NCBI RefSeq assembly: GCF_025562455.1
Contig: NZ_JAHPRO010000012.1
Location: 1 to 64,000 of the forward strand
DNA: 64,000 nt
Direction: 5' to 3'
From: Acinetobacter sp. WU_MDCI_Axc73
GTDB taxonomy: Bacteria > Pseudomonadota > Gammaproteobacteria > Pseudomonadales > Moraxellaceae
The stretch's first letter is position 1. The number at the start of each line of letters is the position of its first letter. Position numbers and translations under genes: made by a program. Shown here one piece after another: positions 8,284-17,762 of this stretch. A model generated the notes under the pieces. It did no database searches. It was given only the letters and a program-made list of their open reading frames with translations, and was not told where the DNA came from.

Positions 8284-9621
8284 CTAAGATCTGATTTCAA
8301 ATTCTTCGAGTGGTCGTTTGAATTGATTGGCACGTTCACCCAGAATATCTTGAAGTGGTATATGCGCTTGTCGAATCAGTTGTTCCAGTTTATGTGGAGC
8401 AATCGAAACCTTTAAATGTAGGTTTCCTTCATCATCATAATGTTCGCTTTGAATGACGTTTAGTGCAAAAAGTTGAGTTCGCAATTTGCCATAAGCAGGT
8501 TTTAGGATAAGATCAAAATTTTGCAATTGCCCCATTAAGCACTCTTGTACGGCTTGCTTTAGGAGGTCTAATCCTTGTCCTGAGTATGCGGATACGTAAA
8601 CTCGATCGGGTAAATGCGGTTCTGCATAGATAATTTTGGGATCATCACCACTTAAATCAATTTTGTTATATACCCTCAAAACGGGTGCATCCGCCCCAAT
8701 TTCTTTGAGTACACCTTCTACTGCTTCAATCTGTTCATGCATATCTTGACTATGACTATCAATGACATGTAGTAAAAGTGTGGCTTCAAGGGTTTCTTCC
8801 AATGTGGCTTTAAATGATTCTACCAAGTCGTGTTGCAGATCTCGGACGAAACCGACAGTATCGGCAAGAACAACGGTTCCAATGCCATCCCAGTCTAAAC
8901 GTCGCAAGGTTGGATCAAGTGTGGCGAACAACTGGTCGGCAGCATAGACATTGCTATTGGCTAAGAGGTTGAACAAGGTAGATTTGCCCGCATTGGTATA
9001 ACCGACCAAAGATACGGTTGGAATTGCCGCTTTTTGTCTTGCTGCACGACCCTGCATACGGGTATGTTGGACTTTGACGAGTTTATCTTTTAATTGACTA
9101 ATACGAACTTTGATCAAGCGGCGATCAGTTTCAAGTTGTGTTTCACCTGGACCTTTGAGTCCAATTCCACCTTTTTGTTGCTCAAAGCCTGCGGCCCAAC
9201 CACGAATCAGACGTGTAGATAAGTATTTCAGCTGCGCCAGTTCAACTTGTAATTTACCTTCATGTGTGCGAGCACGTTGTGCAAAAATATCCAGAATCAA
9301 TCCTGTGCGGTCAATGACACGGCACTTCATGATTTTTTCCAGATTACGCTCTTGTGCAGGAGAAAGTGAATGATCGAAGATCACTAATTCAGCGTCTAAA
9401 CGCTCTACAAGTTGAGCAATTTCTTCAGCTTTACCTGAGCCCACAAAAAACTTGGGATCGGGCTTGTTGCGCTGAACAGTCAGGTGTTCAAGTATTGTCG
9501 CGCCTGCAGATTGGCCAAGTAGACGAAACTCCTCAACATCCAGATCATCCAGCATATTGACAGCTACACTGACCAGAATGACGCGTTCCCTTTGTTGTAC
9601 TTGTCCCAAAGCTTCTTCCAC
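8284..9621 (-). CDS. hflX: Ribosome-associated GTPase HflX
   Basis: 445 aa. HflX binds the 50S E-site region and splits stalled or heat-damaged ribosomes. An N-terminal HflX domain (GSGKAEEIAQLVERLDAELV, DHSLSPAQERNLEK, DRTGLILDIFAQRARTHEGK) precedes the G domain with GYTNAGKST near residue 206, DTVGFVRDLQ and NKIDLSG. The GTG at 9621 is used as start because VQQRERVILVSV sits at the expected distance; no better ATG exists. A small membrane ORF lies upstream and the lrgAB-like pair downstream on the same strand. Confidence 0.95.
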   Translation of the reverse strand: MEEALGQVQQRERVILVSVAVNMLDDLDVEEFRLLGQSAGATILEHLTVQRNKPDPKFFVGSGKAEEIAQLVERLDAELVIFDHSLSPAQERNLEKIMKCRVIDRTGLILDIFAQRARTHEGKLQVELAQLKYLSTRLIRGWAAGFEQQKGGIGLKGPGETQLETDRRLIKVRISQLKDKLVKVQHTRMQGRAARQKAAIPTVSLVGYTNAGKSTLFNLLANSNVYAADQLFATLDPTLRRLDWDGIGTVVLADTVGFVRDLQHDLVESFKATLEETLEATLLLHVIDSHSQDMHEQIEAVEGVLKEIGADAPVLRVYNKIDLSGDDPKIIYAEPHLPDRVYVSAYSGQGLDLLKQAVQECLMGQLQNFDLILKPAYGKLRTQLFALNVIQSEHYDDEGNLHLKVSIAPHKLEQLIRQAHIPLQDILGERANQFKRPLEEFEIRS

Positions 9622-9701
9622 AGATCACCAAATTCGTAACTAAAATGTTTTGCTAAGATAACCCGAGCAGGCATTTGAATCTAGTTTTATAGCCAAAAGG
9701 A

Positions 9702-9839
9702 CTAGATTAAACTGTTAAATGTATGGGTCATTAGAATGATGGCACCTACATATAAAATTGACCAACCCAGAATCTGACGTAACATTTTCATCATTAAACC
9801 TGTAGAATATTGATGTTGTTTCACGGGAGTCGTATGCAT
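9702..9839 (-). CDS. Small single-span membrane protein (45 aa)
   Basis: From the ATG at 9839, preceded by AAAGGAG with good spacing, the product is 45 aa: a polar N-terminus MHTTPVKQHQYSTG and one C-terminal membrane segment (ILGWSILYVGAIILM). The longer frame to 9944 lacks a ribosome binding site and is rejected. It lies 80 bp upstream of hflX on the same strand. The family is not recognised. The ribosome binding site and the clean hydrophobic helix support a real gene. Confidence 0.6.
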   Translation of the reverse strand: MHTTPVKQHQYSTGLMMKMLRQILGWSILYVGAIILMTHTFNSLI

Positions 9840-10009
9840 GATATGGCTCCTTTGATCCTTAATTTCGATAAATAGATAATAATCAATCGTAATAATAAAT
9901 AGAAATTGAATTTTTAAATGTTCGTGTTCGGTTTTTATCATCAATACAAGCCCATCAAGTTCAGTATAAAATAGGGCGAAAGTGCAATTTAAACAAAAAT
10001 GATATTTTT

Positions 10010-10813
10010 ATGGCTCAAACGAAATCAGCGATCTCAAAGAACTTGACTCCAGTCGAAAAAGTTTTTTTATATAGTAAAAAATTGGTCACAGGTCTGGGGG
10101 TGATTGGTGAAGGCTTTTATTTGGTCTACCGTCATCGACTTTATAAAAATCCAAATAATCCAATGAATACTCGTTATGTTCAGTATTTTTGTCGTCAATT
10201 AAGTAAAGTTTTTAATATTGAGGTTGAAGTACATGGCACAATTCCGCGTAACCCTTCATTATGGGTAAGTAACCATATTTCATGGCTCGATGTTGCTGTA
10301 TTAGGTTCAGGTGCGCGAGTTTTCTTTTTGGCGAAAGCTGAAATTGAAAATTGGCCTGTGTTGGGTAAATTGGCGAAAGGCGGCGGTACGTTATTTATTA
10401 AACGTGGTTCTGGCGATTCAATACGGATTCGTGAGCAGATTGCGGATTTTTTAAGAAAAGACATTCCTGTTTTATTCTTTCCAGAAGCCACAACGACAGA
10501 TGGCAAAAGAATTAAACGAGTGCATGGACGTATTTTAGGCGCCGCAATCGAAGCGCAACGTCCTGTACAGGTCTGTTTGATTTGTTATGTGAATCAAGAA
10601 GGTGAGTTAGATACGGTTGCACCATTTATTGGCGAAATGACTTTTGCAGAACATGTACAACAAGTCTTGGAAATGCCGAAAGTCACTGCACATTTATTAA
10701 CTTTACCTGAAATTGAGGTACAAGGTCATACGGTGAGCAGTTTAACCGCCGAAGTTCAGCAAAAAATGGAACAAGGTTTAAAAGAGCTACATGCGAAAGT
10801 GTTAGATCATTGA
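10010..10813 (+). CDS. 1-acyl-glycerol-3-phosphate acyltransferase family protein (PlsC type)
   Basis: 267 aa. The HX4D motif (NHISWLD) is near residue 89, FFLAKAEIENWPVLG follows, and FPEATTTDG stands where the acceptor-binding FPEGTRS motif is normally found. These define a PlsC-type lysophospholipid acyltransferase at the inner membrane. The variant EATTTDG resembles lyso-ornithine lipid or secondary acyltransferases more than canonical PlsC, so the substrate is uncertain. It converges on a cardiolipin synthase-like gene; both act in phospholipid metabolism. Confidence 0.88.
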   Translation: MAQTKSAISKNLTPVEKVFLYSKKLVTGLGVIGEGFYLVYRHRLYKNPNNPMNTRYVQYFCRQLSKVFNIEVEVHGTIPRNPSLWVSNHISWLDVAVLGSGARVFFLAKAEIENWPVLGKLAKGGGTLFIKRGSGDSIRIREQIADFLRKDIPVLFFPEATTTDGKRIKRVHGRILGAAIEAQRPVQVCLICYVNQEGELDTVAPFIGEMTFAEHVQQVLEMPKVTAHLLTLPEIEVQGHTVSSLTAEVQQKMEQGLKELHAKVLDH

Positions 10814-10830
10814 TCGATAGGCACATGCTT

Positions 10831-10869
10831 GAAGGATTTATAAGAGACTCAACATTACATAAATCCTTC
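10831..10869. terminator. Bidirectional terminator shared by the convergent lipid genes
   Basis: GAAGGATTTA at 10831-10840 and TAAATCCTTC at 10860-10869 form a perfect 10-bp stem. The right arm lies inside the last codons of the minus-strand phospholipase D gene, so the coding end and the terminator overlap. Confidence 0.55.
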
Positions 10870-12486
10870 AATCGGAAGCCATGATAACATTTTGACGCCT
10901 ACACGTTGCCACCATTTCATCCGTGGTTCTTTTTTATAAATTTTAGTGCTATTCGGCATTTGGCGATACCAGTTGATATTATGATTGGCATCCAGTACCA
11001 GTTTATAGGCATAGTGAGTCAATTGTTGATCCATGGTTTGGTGGATACTTTTTGCTAAACTTGGACTATTTAAAATGACGCCAATTTCAGTATTTAAATA
11101 GGCAGAACGTGGGTCAAAATTGAAAGAACCAATAAACACTTGTTTTTGATCCAGTGTCATCATTTTGGCATGTAGGCTTGAATTGCTCAGACCTTTTAGA
11201 CTAATTTTAGCTTCTTTGGCTAATTCTCGGGTATCTTTATTTAATTCCTCTTCATCCAGCGTGGGTAAAAACTCATAAAGCTGGACACCATTTTCCAGTA
11301 ACTCCTTACGATATTTGCCATAAAAGGCATGTACGATGGGAACGTCATTGGCTTTAAAAGAATTGGTTAATACCCGAACCTGTACGCCATTTTGTGCTAA
11401 TTCACTTAGATGTTTGGCGCCCTCTTTTTCAGGTACGAAATAGGCAGAAACTAAATCAACATTTTCTTCTGGTTTTTCCAAATTTTTAATCAACTGAAAA
11501 TTTAAATGCTGTTCTTTTTTAGCTTTGCCACGAATTTTATCAGGTGAGTCTTTAACCACTTTAGCCTGAACCCAATCAAATTGGATATTATTATTGAACC
11601 ATTGGTCAAAGGCATGTGATCGTGCAGCCAAGTTAAGATAGTTTTGTACATTTGCCAATTCGTAATGTTCATCGAGCTGACGTTTCAATTCTGGATAGCG
11701 TAAATAATGGGTTTTAGCATTGACGATATTAATGACAGAGTAGGCATATTTATCATTCCAGTAATCATCAAAAGAATGAACAATGTCATCTACAGCTGAG
11801 CCAACCAACATGACATCTACATCGGAAAATTGGTAATTATCACTACTGTTATAATATTGATTGGTCATGTTACGCCCCCCAATCAGTGCAATCTGATCAT
11901 CGGCGATAAAGCTTTTATTATGCATGCGACGATTAATACGCTTTAAGTCGAGAACCATATCGATGGCACGAAACTTACGGAAGCGATAAGGGTTAAACAG
12001 TTTGACTTCTATATTTTGATGCTGTGACAATGCCAGCAAAACCCCTTCCATTTGTTTGGCATTGTTATCATCTATCAATAAACGAACTTTGACACCACGG
12101 TCTGCCGCACGAATAATCGCGTGTAAAGCTAAAGCACCTACTCGGTCGTTGTCCCAGATATAGTATTGTAAATCTAGACTTTTTTCGGCTTTATCAATCA
12201 ACTTTAGACGTGCGGTAAGCGCCTCAAGCGGATCATAAAGTAGATGATAACCTGTAAGCTCTGGATTTTGCTGGCGTAGAGGTTGTACGACTTTGGCAAG
12301 CGTGGTATTTGATGTATCGACTTGACTTGCCAGCTGGATGACTTCATGACCAGGTTTAGGCAGCGTATTGCATCCGCTTAAATTCAATACCAACATACAA
12401 CTGACCCCAAGCAAAAAGTGCCTATTTATTTGCTTTTTTTCAGTGAAATTAGGGTATTGTGTAGCTAAGCGAGATGTTTTTGCCAT
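10855..12486 (-). CDS. Phospholipase D-family lipoprotein, cardiolipin synthase ClsC-like
   Basis: 543 aa from the ATG at 12486. That start places a signal peptide and lipobox (LVLNLSGC) near the N-terminus, so the protein is a probable lipoprotein. Two HKD motifs are present: HNKSFIADD at about residue 189 and LHAKMMTLD at about 439, each followed by IGG/GSFN-type motifs (LIGGRNM, FIGSFNFDPRS). This two-motif layout matches ClsC-like cardiolipin synthases, which make cardiolipin from phospholipids. Longer in-frame starts up to 12750 overlap the divergent gene and add no signal. The 5' end lies 132 bp from the divergent phosphoesterase gene. Confidence 0.85.
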   Translation of the reverse strand: MAKTSRLATQYPNFTEKKQINRHFLLGVSCMLVLNLSGCNTLPKPGHEVIQLASQVDTSNTTLAKVVQPLRQQNPELTGYHLLYDPLEALTARLKLIDKAEKSLDLQYYIWDNDRVGALALHAIIRAADRGVKVRLLIDDNNAKQMEGVLLALSQHQNIEVKLFNPYRFRKFRAIDMVLDLKRINRRMHNKSFIADDQIALIGGRNMTNQYYNSSDNYQFSDVDVMLVGSAVDDIVHSFDDYWNDKYAYSVINIVNAKTHYLRYPELKRQLDEHYELANVQNYLNLAARSHAFDQWFNNNIQFDWVQAKVVKDSPDKIRGKAKKEQHLNFQLIKNLEKPEENVDLVSAYFVPEKEGAKHLSELAQNGVQVRVLTNSFKANDVPIVHAFYGKYRKELLENGVQLYEFLPTLDEEELNKDTRELAKEAKISLKGLSNSSLHAKMMTLDQKQVFIGSFNFDPRSAYLNTEIGVILNSPSLAKSIHQTMDQQLTHYAYKLVLDANHNINWYRQMPNSTKIYKKEPRMKWWQRVGVKMLSWLPIEGFM

Positions 12487-12618
12487 AGTGTATGCATCAA
12501 TAATGTGGCCTAGAGTATAATTCTTGATTAGCCAAAGATAAATAACTGAAACAAAATCACTCATCCTGATGAGTCTTTCAGTGTTTAAGATGCTATTTAA
12601 GATCATTTGAGAATAGCT

Positions 12619-13629
12619 ATGTGGGATTTTAATTCGATTATTTTTTATTTCTATCTGATTTTTGTTGTTCTCGCAATTTGGGCAGTTGCGCAAGCTTGGC
12701 GTAGTCAGGCATGTACCGAAACCATTCACCCATTTAAAGCTTTTGTGCATTTGCTGGTGTTTTATCTCTCTTATTTACTTTTTCCTCTGGTCATTTTTGC
12801 GCTTTATGCGGGATGGTCTGGTTACTTTTCATTGCATCAGAGCGTTTTTATTTTTTTATTAAGCGTTTTTCTGATTTATGCACGTTTTATCGAACCGCAT
12901 TTGGTGCATGTGCGTCGGCATCAGTACCGTTTAAATCCGAATCAACCTTTTGCAAAATCGGTCAAAGTGGCTTTGATTGCAGATTTACATGTCGGTTTAT
13001 ATTCTGGTCATGAACGTCAATTGCGTATTATTGTCGAAAAACTGAATCAGGCACAGCCCGATATAGTGGTGGTGTCAGGGGATTGGACCTACGAGCCAGA
13101 AAATAAACTCGCTGAAGAATTACAAGTATTACGTCAGATACAAGCTCCCGTTTATTCTGTACCTGGTAATCATGATGAACAGTATCCTGGACCGCCGATT
13201 CAGGAATTGCTAAAACATGCCTTAGATGTAAATAATGTAATTGATATCGAGGGGAAAATTGTTGATTTTGATGAGTTTCGTTTGATCGGAATAGGGGACT
13301 TATGGGCAGGTAAAACTGATATGCGATTTATGCCAGAATTACCACAAGATAAGCCATGGCTAATTTTATCGCACAACCCTGATACGGTCGATATGGTGCC
13401 CGAACTTCCTTTACGCCCTTTAATGCTATCTGGCCATACGCATGGTGGACAAGTTGAACTACCGTGGATTACCAATTACATTATGAAAAAAGTCTCAATT
13501 TTAGGACATAAAAAAGGTTTTTATGAACATGAGCATGCCGATGTTTTTGTCACCGTGGGTACAGGTATGGTCGGTGTGCCTTTTCGATTTCGGGTGCCAC
13601 CAACGATAGATATTATTGAATTGATTTAA
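12619..13629 (+). CDS. Membrane-anchored metallophosphoesterase (YkuE/YaeI-like)
   Basis: 336 aa from ATG 12619; a TTG four codons earlier is an alternative start. Several N-terminal hydrophobic segments occupy the first 100 residues. The calcineurin-like metallophosphoesterase domain follows, with ADLHVG, SGDWTYE, GNHDEQ, LSHNPD and SGHTHGGQV. Relatives (YkuE, YaeI) have been linked to phosphodiester bonds in lipid precursors. Placement opposite a cardiolipin synthase-like gene suits a role at the membrane, but the substrate is inferred only. A terminator follows at 13655. Confidence 0.85.
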   Translation: MWDFNSIIFYFYLIFVVLAIWAVAQAWRSQACTETIHPFKAFVHLLVFYLSYLLFPLVIFALYAGWSGYFSLHQSVFIFLLSVFLIYARFIEPHLVHVRRHQYRLNPNQPFAKSVKVALIADLHVGLYSGHERQLRIIVEKLNQAQPDIVVVSGDWTYEPENKLAEELQVLRQIQAPVYSVPGNHDEQYPGPPIQELLKHALDVNNVIDIEGKIVDFDEFRLIGIGDLWAGKTDMRFMPELPQDKPWLILSHNPDTVDMVPELPLRPLMLSGHTHGGQVELPWITNYIMKKVSILGHKKGFYEHEHADVFVTVGTGMVGVPFRFRVPPTIDIIELI

Positions 13630-13654
13630 AAATTTTTATTTAGCGAGTTAAATT

Positions 13655-13683
13655 AAAAAAACCAGCAAGCGCTGGTTTTTTTA
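13655..13683. terminator. Bidirectional intrinsic terminator
   Basis: ACCAGC-AAGC-GCTGGT with A runs to the left and T runs to the right terminates the plus-strand phosphoesterase gene and the minus-strand transporter gene. Confidence 0.88.
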
Positions 13684-13693
13684 TCAAATTGGT

Positions 13694-15010
13694 TTAAATC
13701 TGATTATTTACATCTTCGTTTTTAGTTTCACGGATTAGCAAGAAAGCAATCAATGATAAAACAGATGCTGCCGTTAAGTAATAACCGACTGCCTGTAAAC
13801 CATAAGTTTCAGCTAACTTGGTGGCAATCAGCGGCGCAAAAGATGCACCTAGAATACCTGCAAGGTTAAACGTTAAAGCTGAACCTGTATAGCGGACTGA
13901 GGTTGGGAATAATTCTGAAAGTACGGTTCCAATTGGACCATAAGTAAGTCCCATAATCGATAAACCAATACACAAAAATAGAAACACTACCAACGTATTG
14001 CCTGAAGCAAGCAGATCAGCAAAGAACAACCCAAAAATAGCAGCAGCGATACAAACGCCAATAGAGGTTGCTTTACGACCAAATTTTTCAGCAAAAATCG
14101 CAGAGAGGGGAATAAAAGCAGCAAAACACAAGGTTGCCAATAATTGCATTTCTAGAAATTGTCCACGTGCATAACCAAGATGAGTGGTTCCCCAATTCAA
14201 GGCAAATACGGTGGTCAAATAGAAGACAACAAAGGTACATACCGCACCAATCGTTCCCAGTACCAGTTGTTTGGTGTGCTTGGTAACGACTTCGGTAAAT
14301 GGAATATTAACTTCTTTTTGCTTATCCAATACTTTTTGGAAAGCAGGCGTTTCGTGCAGTTTTAAACGAATATATAAACCCACCAGTACCAAGATTGCAC
14401 TGGCAATAAATGGAATACGCCAGCCCCACTGCATAAATGCTTCATCTGGCATCAATGCGCCAAGCGTTAAAAAAGAACCTGCCGCTAAAATAAAACCAAT
14501 CGGCGCACCAAGTTGCGGGAACATGCCATACCATGCACGTTTGCCTTCTGGCGCATTTTCAGTTGCCAGCAGTACCGCACCACTCCATTCACCACCTAAA
14601 CCTAGGCCTTGACCCAAACGGCAAAGCGCAAGCAATAATGGTGCAACAATGCCAATTTGAGCATAAGTGGGTAATAACCCAATACAGACGGTCGAAATTC
14701 CCATCGTGAGCAAGGCAGCAACCAATGTCGCTTTACGACCAATACGATCACCTAAATGCCCAAAGAGTGCAGCACCAATCGGACGCGCAATAAAGGCAAT
14801 CGCAAAAGTGGCTAAAGACTGTAGCATGGCAGCACTGCCACTGCTCTCAGGGAAAAACAGATGCGGAAAAATTAGGACTGCCGCTGTGGCATAAATATAA
14901 AAGTCAAAAAACTCGATCGTTGTTCCAACGAGACTCGCAGTTAAGACGCGGAATTTTGAGTTACTGGCAACAGCAGGTGCTGTGGTTGCAGAGGTAGAGG
15001 ATGACGCCAT
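13694..15010 (-). CDS. MFS transporter, metabolite:H+ symporter (MHS) family
   Basis: 438 aa with twelve expected membrane segments. The opening VGTTIEFFDFYIYATAAVLIF and the loop GHLGDRIGRKATL are hallmarks of the MHS subfamily (ProP, ShiA, KgtP). GLGLGGEWSGAVLLATE is another MHS signature. Such proteins import small organic acids, shikimate or osmolytes with protons; the substrate cannot be told here. An alanine/serine/threonine-rich N-terminal tail is present. The upstream gap contains one copy of the hairpin repeat described at 15108-15184. Confidence 0.9.
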   Translation of the reverse strand: MASSSTSATTAPAVASNSKFRVLTASLVGTTIEFFDFYIYATAAVLIFPHLFFPESSGSAAMLQSLATFAIAFIARPIGAALFGHLGDRIGRKATLVAALLTMGISTVCIGLLPTYAQIGIVAPLLLALCRLGQGLGLGGEWSGAVLLATENAPEGKRAWYGMFPQLGAPIGFILAAGSFLTLGALMPDEAFMQWGWRIPFIASAILVLVGLYIRLKLHETPAFQKVLDKQKEVNIPFTEVVTKHTKQLVLGTIGAVCTFVVFYLTTVFALNWGTTHLGYARGQFLEMQLLATLCFAAFIPLSAIFAEKFGRKATSIGVCIAAAIFGLFFADLLASGNTLVVFLFLCIGLSIMGLTYGPIGTVLSELFPTSVRYTGSALTFNLAGILGASFAPLIATKLAETYGLQAVGYYLTAASVLSLIAFLLIRETKNEDVNNQI

Positions 15011-15107
15011 AAAGGAACCTTACACTTCGTAAAAATAAAAAAATTTGTTTTTAAAAGCGTAATCTTTTTAAAAAAGGCGTAATTTCTTAAAAAAATAACG
15101 AGTAATA

Positions 15108-15184
15108 GATTTCTTTCATAACTGTTTAGACGCTCTTTATTTCTTTCCAAAAAGAAGAAATAAAAAGGACTGATGAAAGAAATC
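15108..15184. repeat. Intergenic hairpin repeat, copy A
   Basis: Outer arms GATTTCTTTCAT (15108-15119) and ATGAAAGAAATC (15173-15184) are perfect 12-bp inverted repeats. They enclose an inner imperfect pair, CTTTATTTCTTTCC and AGAAATAAAAAG. A related element lies at 17763-17842 with the same inner core but different, still complementary, outer arms. It lies between trhA and the MHS transporter gene, both on the minus strand, and could form a long hairpin in the transcript. Family name unknown. Confidence 0.7.
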
Positions 15185-15238
15185 GAATCTAAATATTCAA
15201 TACCAATCAGGGTCGCTGAGCATAGTATTCAAAATAGA

Positions 15239-15880
15239 CTAGATGACGTACCAATAAATCGCAAGGAATTGTAATCCTGCGCCCATCAATACAAAAATAT
15301 GCCAGATTGCATGGGTATATCTTACCTTTTTTAGCGCATAAAACAATGCTCCGATCGTATAAGCTAACCCGCCAGTCACTAAAAAAATCAGTGCGTCTTT
15401 ACTCAAATATCTTTGCATATCATCAATCAGTAACACGGCTGTCCAACCCATCAATAAATAGGCAATCAGTGAAATTTTTTGAAAACGATGAATGAAAATT
15501 AATTTGAAAAGTGTACCAATGAAGGCGATCACCCAGAGTGCAATCAACAGGTAGTGTGCTTTGGTCGTTGGAATAGCGATACTTAAAAAAGGTGTGTATG
15601 TTCCTGCAATAAGATAATAAATTGCAGTATGATCCAGTTTTTTATACCAGTGGCGTTTTTCTTTGGTTTTGGCAAAATGATACAGCGCAGAACTACTAAA
15701 TACTAAAATAAGGCTGAAACAATAAGCCCATAAACCGATCCATTGACCTGTACTGAGGTCATGTCCCTTGATCAATAAAAAAAACGAAGCAATGATGGCC
15801 AGTACAGCACCAGCAGCATGGCTCCATGCATTGAGCTGCTCTTCCAGAGGATCATAATCAAGTACAGGGAGCTGAGACAT
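15239..15880 (-). CDS. trhA: PAQR/hemolysin III-family membrane protein TrhA
   Basis: 213 aa with seven hydrophobic segments. EEQLNAWSHAAGAVLA near the N-terminus, FSSALYHFAKTKEKRHWYKKLDHTAI and the C-terminal YTHAIWHIFVLMGAG carry the conserved Ser, His, Asp and His residues of the CREST/PAQR superfamily (YqfA, hemolysin III). TrhA is linked to membrane fluidity and fatty-acid composition in E. coli; haemolysis is probably not its native role. The gene stands alone between an MHS transporter and a divergent methyltransferase. Confidence 0.9.
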   Translation of the reverse strand: MSQLPVLDYDPLEEQLNAWSHAAGAVLAIIASFFLLIKGHDLSTGQWIGLWAYCFSLILVFSSSALYHFAKTKEKRHWYKKLDHTAIYYLIAGTYTPFLSIAIPTTKAHYLLIALWVIAFIGTLFKLIFIHRFQKISLIAYLLMGWTAVLLIDDMQRYLSKDALIFLVTGGLAYTIGALFYALKKVRYTHAIWHIFVLMGAGLQFLAIYWYVI

Positions 15881-15980
15881 TTTAGGTCATTTTATTAAAA
15901 GTACATATGTATAGTAATTCAATTTTATTTTTAAAGTAAGACGTTTTAAACTAGAGCTGTAAATAAATAAGGTTTTTACT

Positions 15981-17207
15981 ATGTCCGCTTTGGCAACCCA
16001 TTCTCCTCAAGAGCAGCAGTTCCTTGAATTGTTACAACAAACGATTCAAAGTCAGCAGTTTGAACGACTGATTTTGAGTCAATATCATGGCACAGAGCCG
16101 GAGCTTGAGAAAATCACATTCCGAATGGTGGAGTTACAGCAGCAAAAAAAATTAAGTGCGCTGTATCATTATAAAAGTAAAGATGTGACTAAAAATTATG
16201 ATTTAGCTGGATCGTTTGAGGTTATTCAAGAATGGATTTCTTTATGTAAGCAAGTTAATTTGTTTGCGCACAATGTTGAAGCTCAACTGAAAAAAAATAA
16301 GAAAAAAGCGCTACTGAATATTCAACAACACACGAAACCGAGTTTGGAGCAACCGAAATCGACTCAGCAACATAATCGTGAAAAAGAGCGCTATGTTGAT
16401 CAGGCCAGTCCATTTTTACAGTATTTAGGCATAACAGAGGCTAATGGAAAAATTATTCCTGCGATGGCGCGTAAATGGAAGCAAATTAATAAATTTATTG
16501 AAATTTTTTCACATGCCTATGAACAAATTGAGATAAAAAAAGATCAGATCAATATCGTTGATTTTGGTTCAGGCAAGGGCTATCTGACCTTTGCCTTATA
16601 CGATTATTTACAGCAGCAAACAGCCACTCAACCTCGGATCACAGGGGTTGAGTTACGTTCTAATCTGGTTGAGTTTTGCCAAGAGATTGCGACCAAAGCA
16701 GGTTTTGATCAGCTTGACTTTTTTGAGGGTGATGTCAGAACCTATCAAACTGATCAGCTTGATGTCATGATCGCTTTACATGCCTGTGATATTGCGACAG
16801 ATTTTGCGATTCATACTGGCATTCGCTTAAATGCTTCGATGATCATGTGCGCGCCATGTTGTCATAAAGAATTACGACCACAATTACATAGTCCTGCTGT
16901 GTTAAAGCCTATGTTGCAGTTCGGTATTCATGCAGGCCAACAAGCTGAAATGTTGACCGATACTTTACGTGCTTTATTGCTCAAAGCCTATGGTTATGAG
17001 GTGAAGGTGTTTGAGTTCGTATCTTTAGAGCATACCAGTAAAAATAAAATGATTCTGGCGACTAAGCGTAAAGAGATTGATCAGCCAGATGTTCAAGTTT
17101 TGCAGCAGATTCAGGCATTGAAACAGATGTATGGAATTGAGAAACAGACATTGGAATTGCTCTTAAACGACCAGATCGCGATTGAGAATGTTGGGTGTAA
17201 ATGTTAA
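15981..17207 (+). CDS. Class I SAM-dependent methyltransferase (Methyltransf_32-like)
   Basis: 408 aa. A long N-terminal helical region of about 175 residues precedes a Rossmann methyltransferase domain with VDFGSGKGYLTFALYDYL (SAM motif I), GVELRSNLVEFC, and ALHACDIATDFAI followed by MCAPCCHKELRPQL. The CAPCCHKE motif is typical of a family with RNA-methyltransferase-like relatives, but the substrate is not known. The GNAT gene begins 3 bp after its stop, so the two are probably co-transcribed. Confidence 0.85.
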   Translation: MSALATHSPQEQQFLELLQQTIQSQQFERLILSQYHGTEPELEKITFRMVELQQQKKLSALYHYKSKDVTKNYDLAGSFEVIQEWISLCKQVNLFAHNVEAQLKKNKKKALLNIQQHTKPSLEQPKSTQQHNREKERYVDQASPFLQYLGITEANGKIIPAMARKWKQINKFIEIFSHAYEQIEIKKDQINIVDFGSGKGYLTFALYDYLQQQTATQPRITGVELRSNLVEFCQEIATKAGFDQLDFFEGDVRTYQTDQLDVMIALHACDIATDFAIHTGIRLNASMIMCAPCCHKELRPQLHSPAVLKPMLQFGIHAGQQAEMLTDTLRALLLKAYGYEVKVFEFVSLEHTSKNKMILATKRKEIDQPDVQVLQQIQALKQMYGIEKQTLELLLNDQIAIENVGCKC

Positions 17208-17210
17208 ATC

Positions 17211-17657
17211 ATGGATAAAATGGCACTTGATCTGCAACTTAATATTCAAATAGGTGATTGGAATAGCTTGCAACCTGATGCCAGACTGATTCGCACGTTG
17301 GTATTTGTTGAAGAACAACATATTCCAGAGACGGAAGAATGGGACGCTGAGGATGAAATCTCGCAGCATTTCGTCATGTATCATGACGCTCAACCGATCG
17401 CTACGGCACGATTACTCCAAAATCGGAGTATTGGACGGGTGGCCGTTCTAAAGGCTTATCGGGGCTTTAATATTGGGTATAAGCTGATGCAAGCGATCAT
17501 TGTTCATGCACAAAAACAAAATTTACCTGATTTAAAACTCTCTGCACAGCTATATGCAACGGGGTTTTATGAGCGGTTAGGTTTTTGTCAACGCGGTGAT
17601 ATTTATGATGATTGTGGCATTGCGCATATCGAGATGTTTTTATCTTTAGAGGATTAA
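17211..17657 (+). CDS. GNAT-family N-acetyltransferase
   Basis: 148 aa. GNAT motif A is visible as IGRVAVLKAYRGFNIGYKLM, and the C-terminal LYATGFYERLGFCQRGDIYDDCGIAHIEM follows the pattern of ElaA/YjcF-type small acetyltransferases. The N-terminal RTLVFVEEQHIPETEEWDAEDE is also typical. Acetyl-CoA is the donor; the acceptor is unknown. It is tightly spaced after the methyltransferase gene. ATG 17220 is an alternative start. Confidence 0.87.
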   Translation: MDKMALDLQLNIQIGDWNSLQPDARLIRTLVFVEEQHIPETEEWDAEDEISQHFVMYHDAQPIATARLLQNRSIGRVAVLKAYRGFNIGYKLMQAIIVHAQKQNLPDLKLSAQLYATGFYERLGFCQRGDIYDDCGIAHIEMFLSLED

Positions 17658-17762
17658 TCCTTAACATTCAGGTTTGGTATCATTTCTTGCAAAATAGATT
17701 TGATAACAAACCGAAAATCACTCGTTTTCAATTACTATGAGAACTGTCGTTGAGGTGCTATA

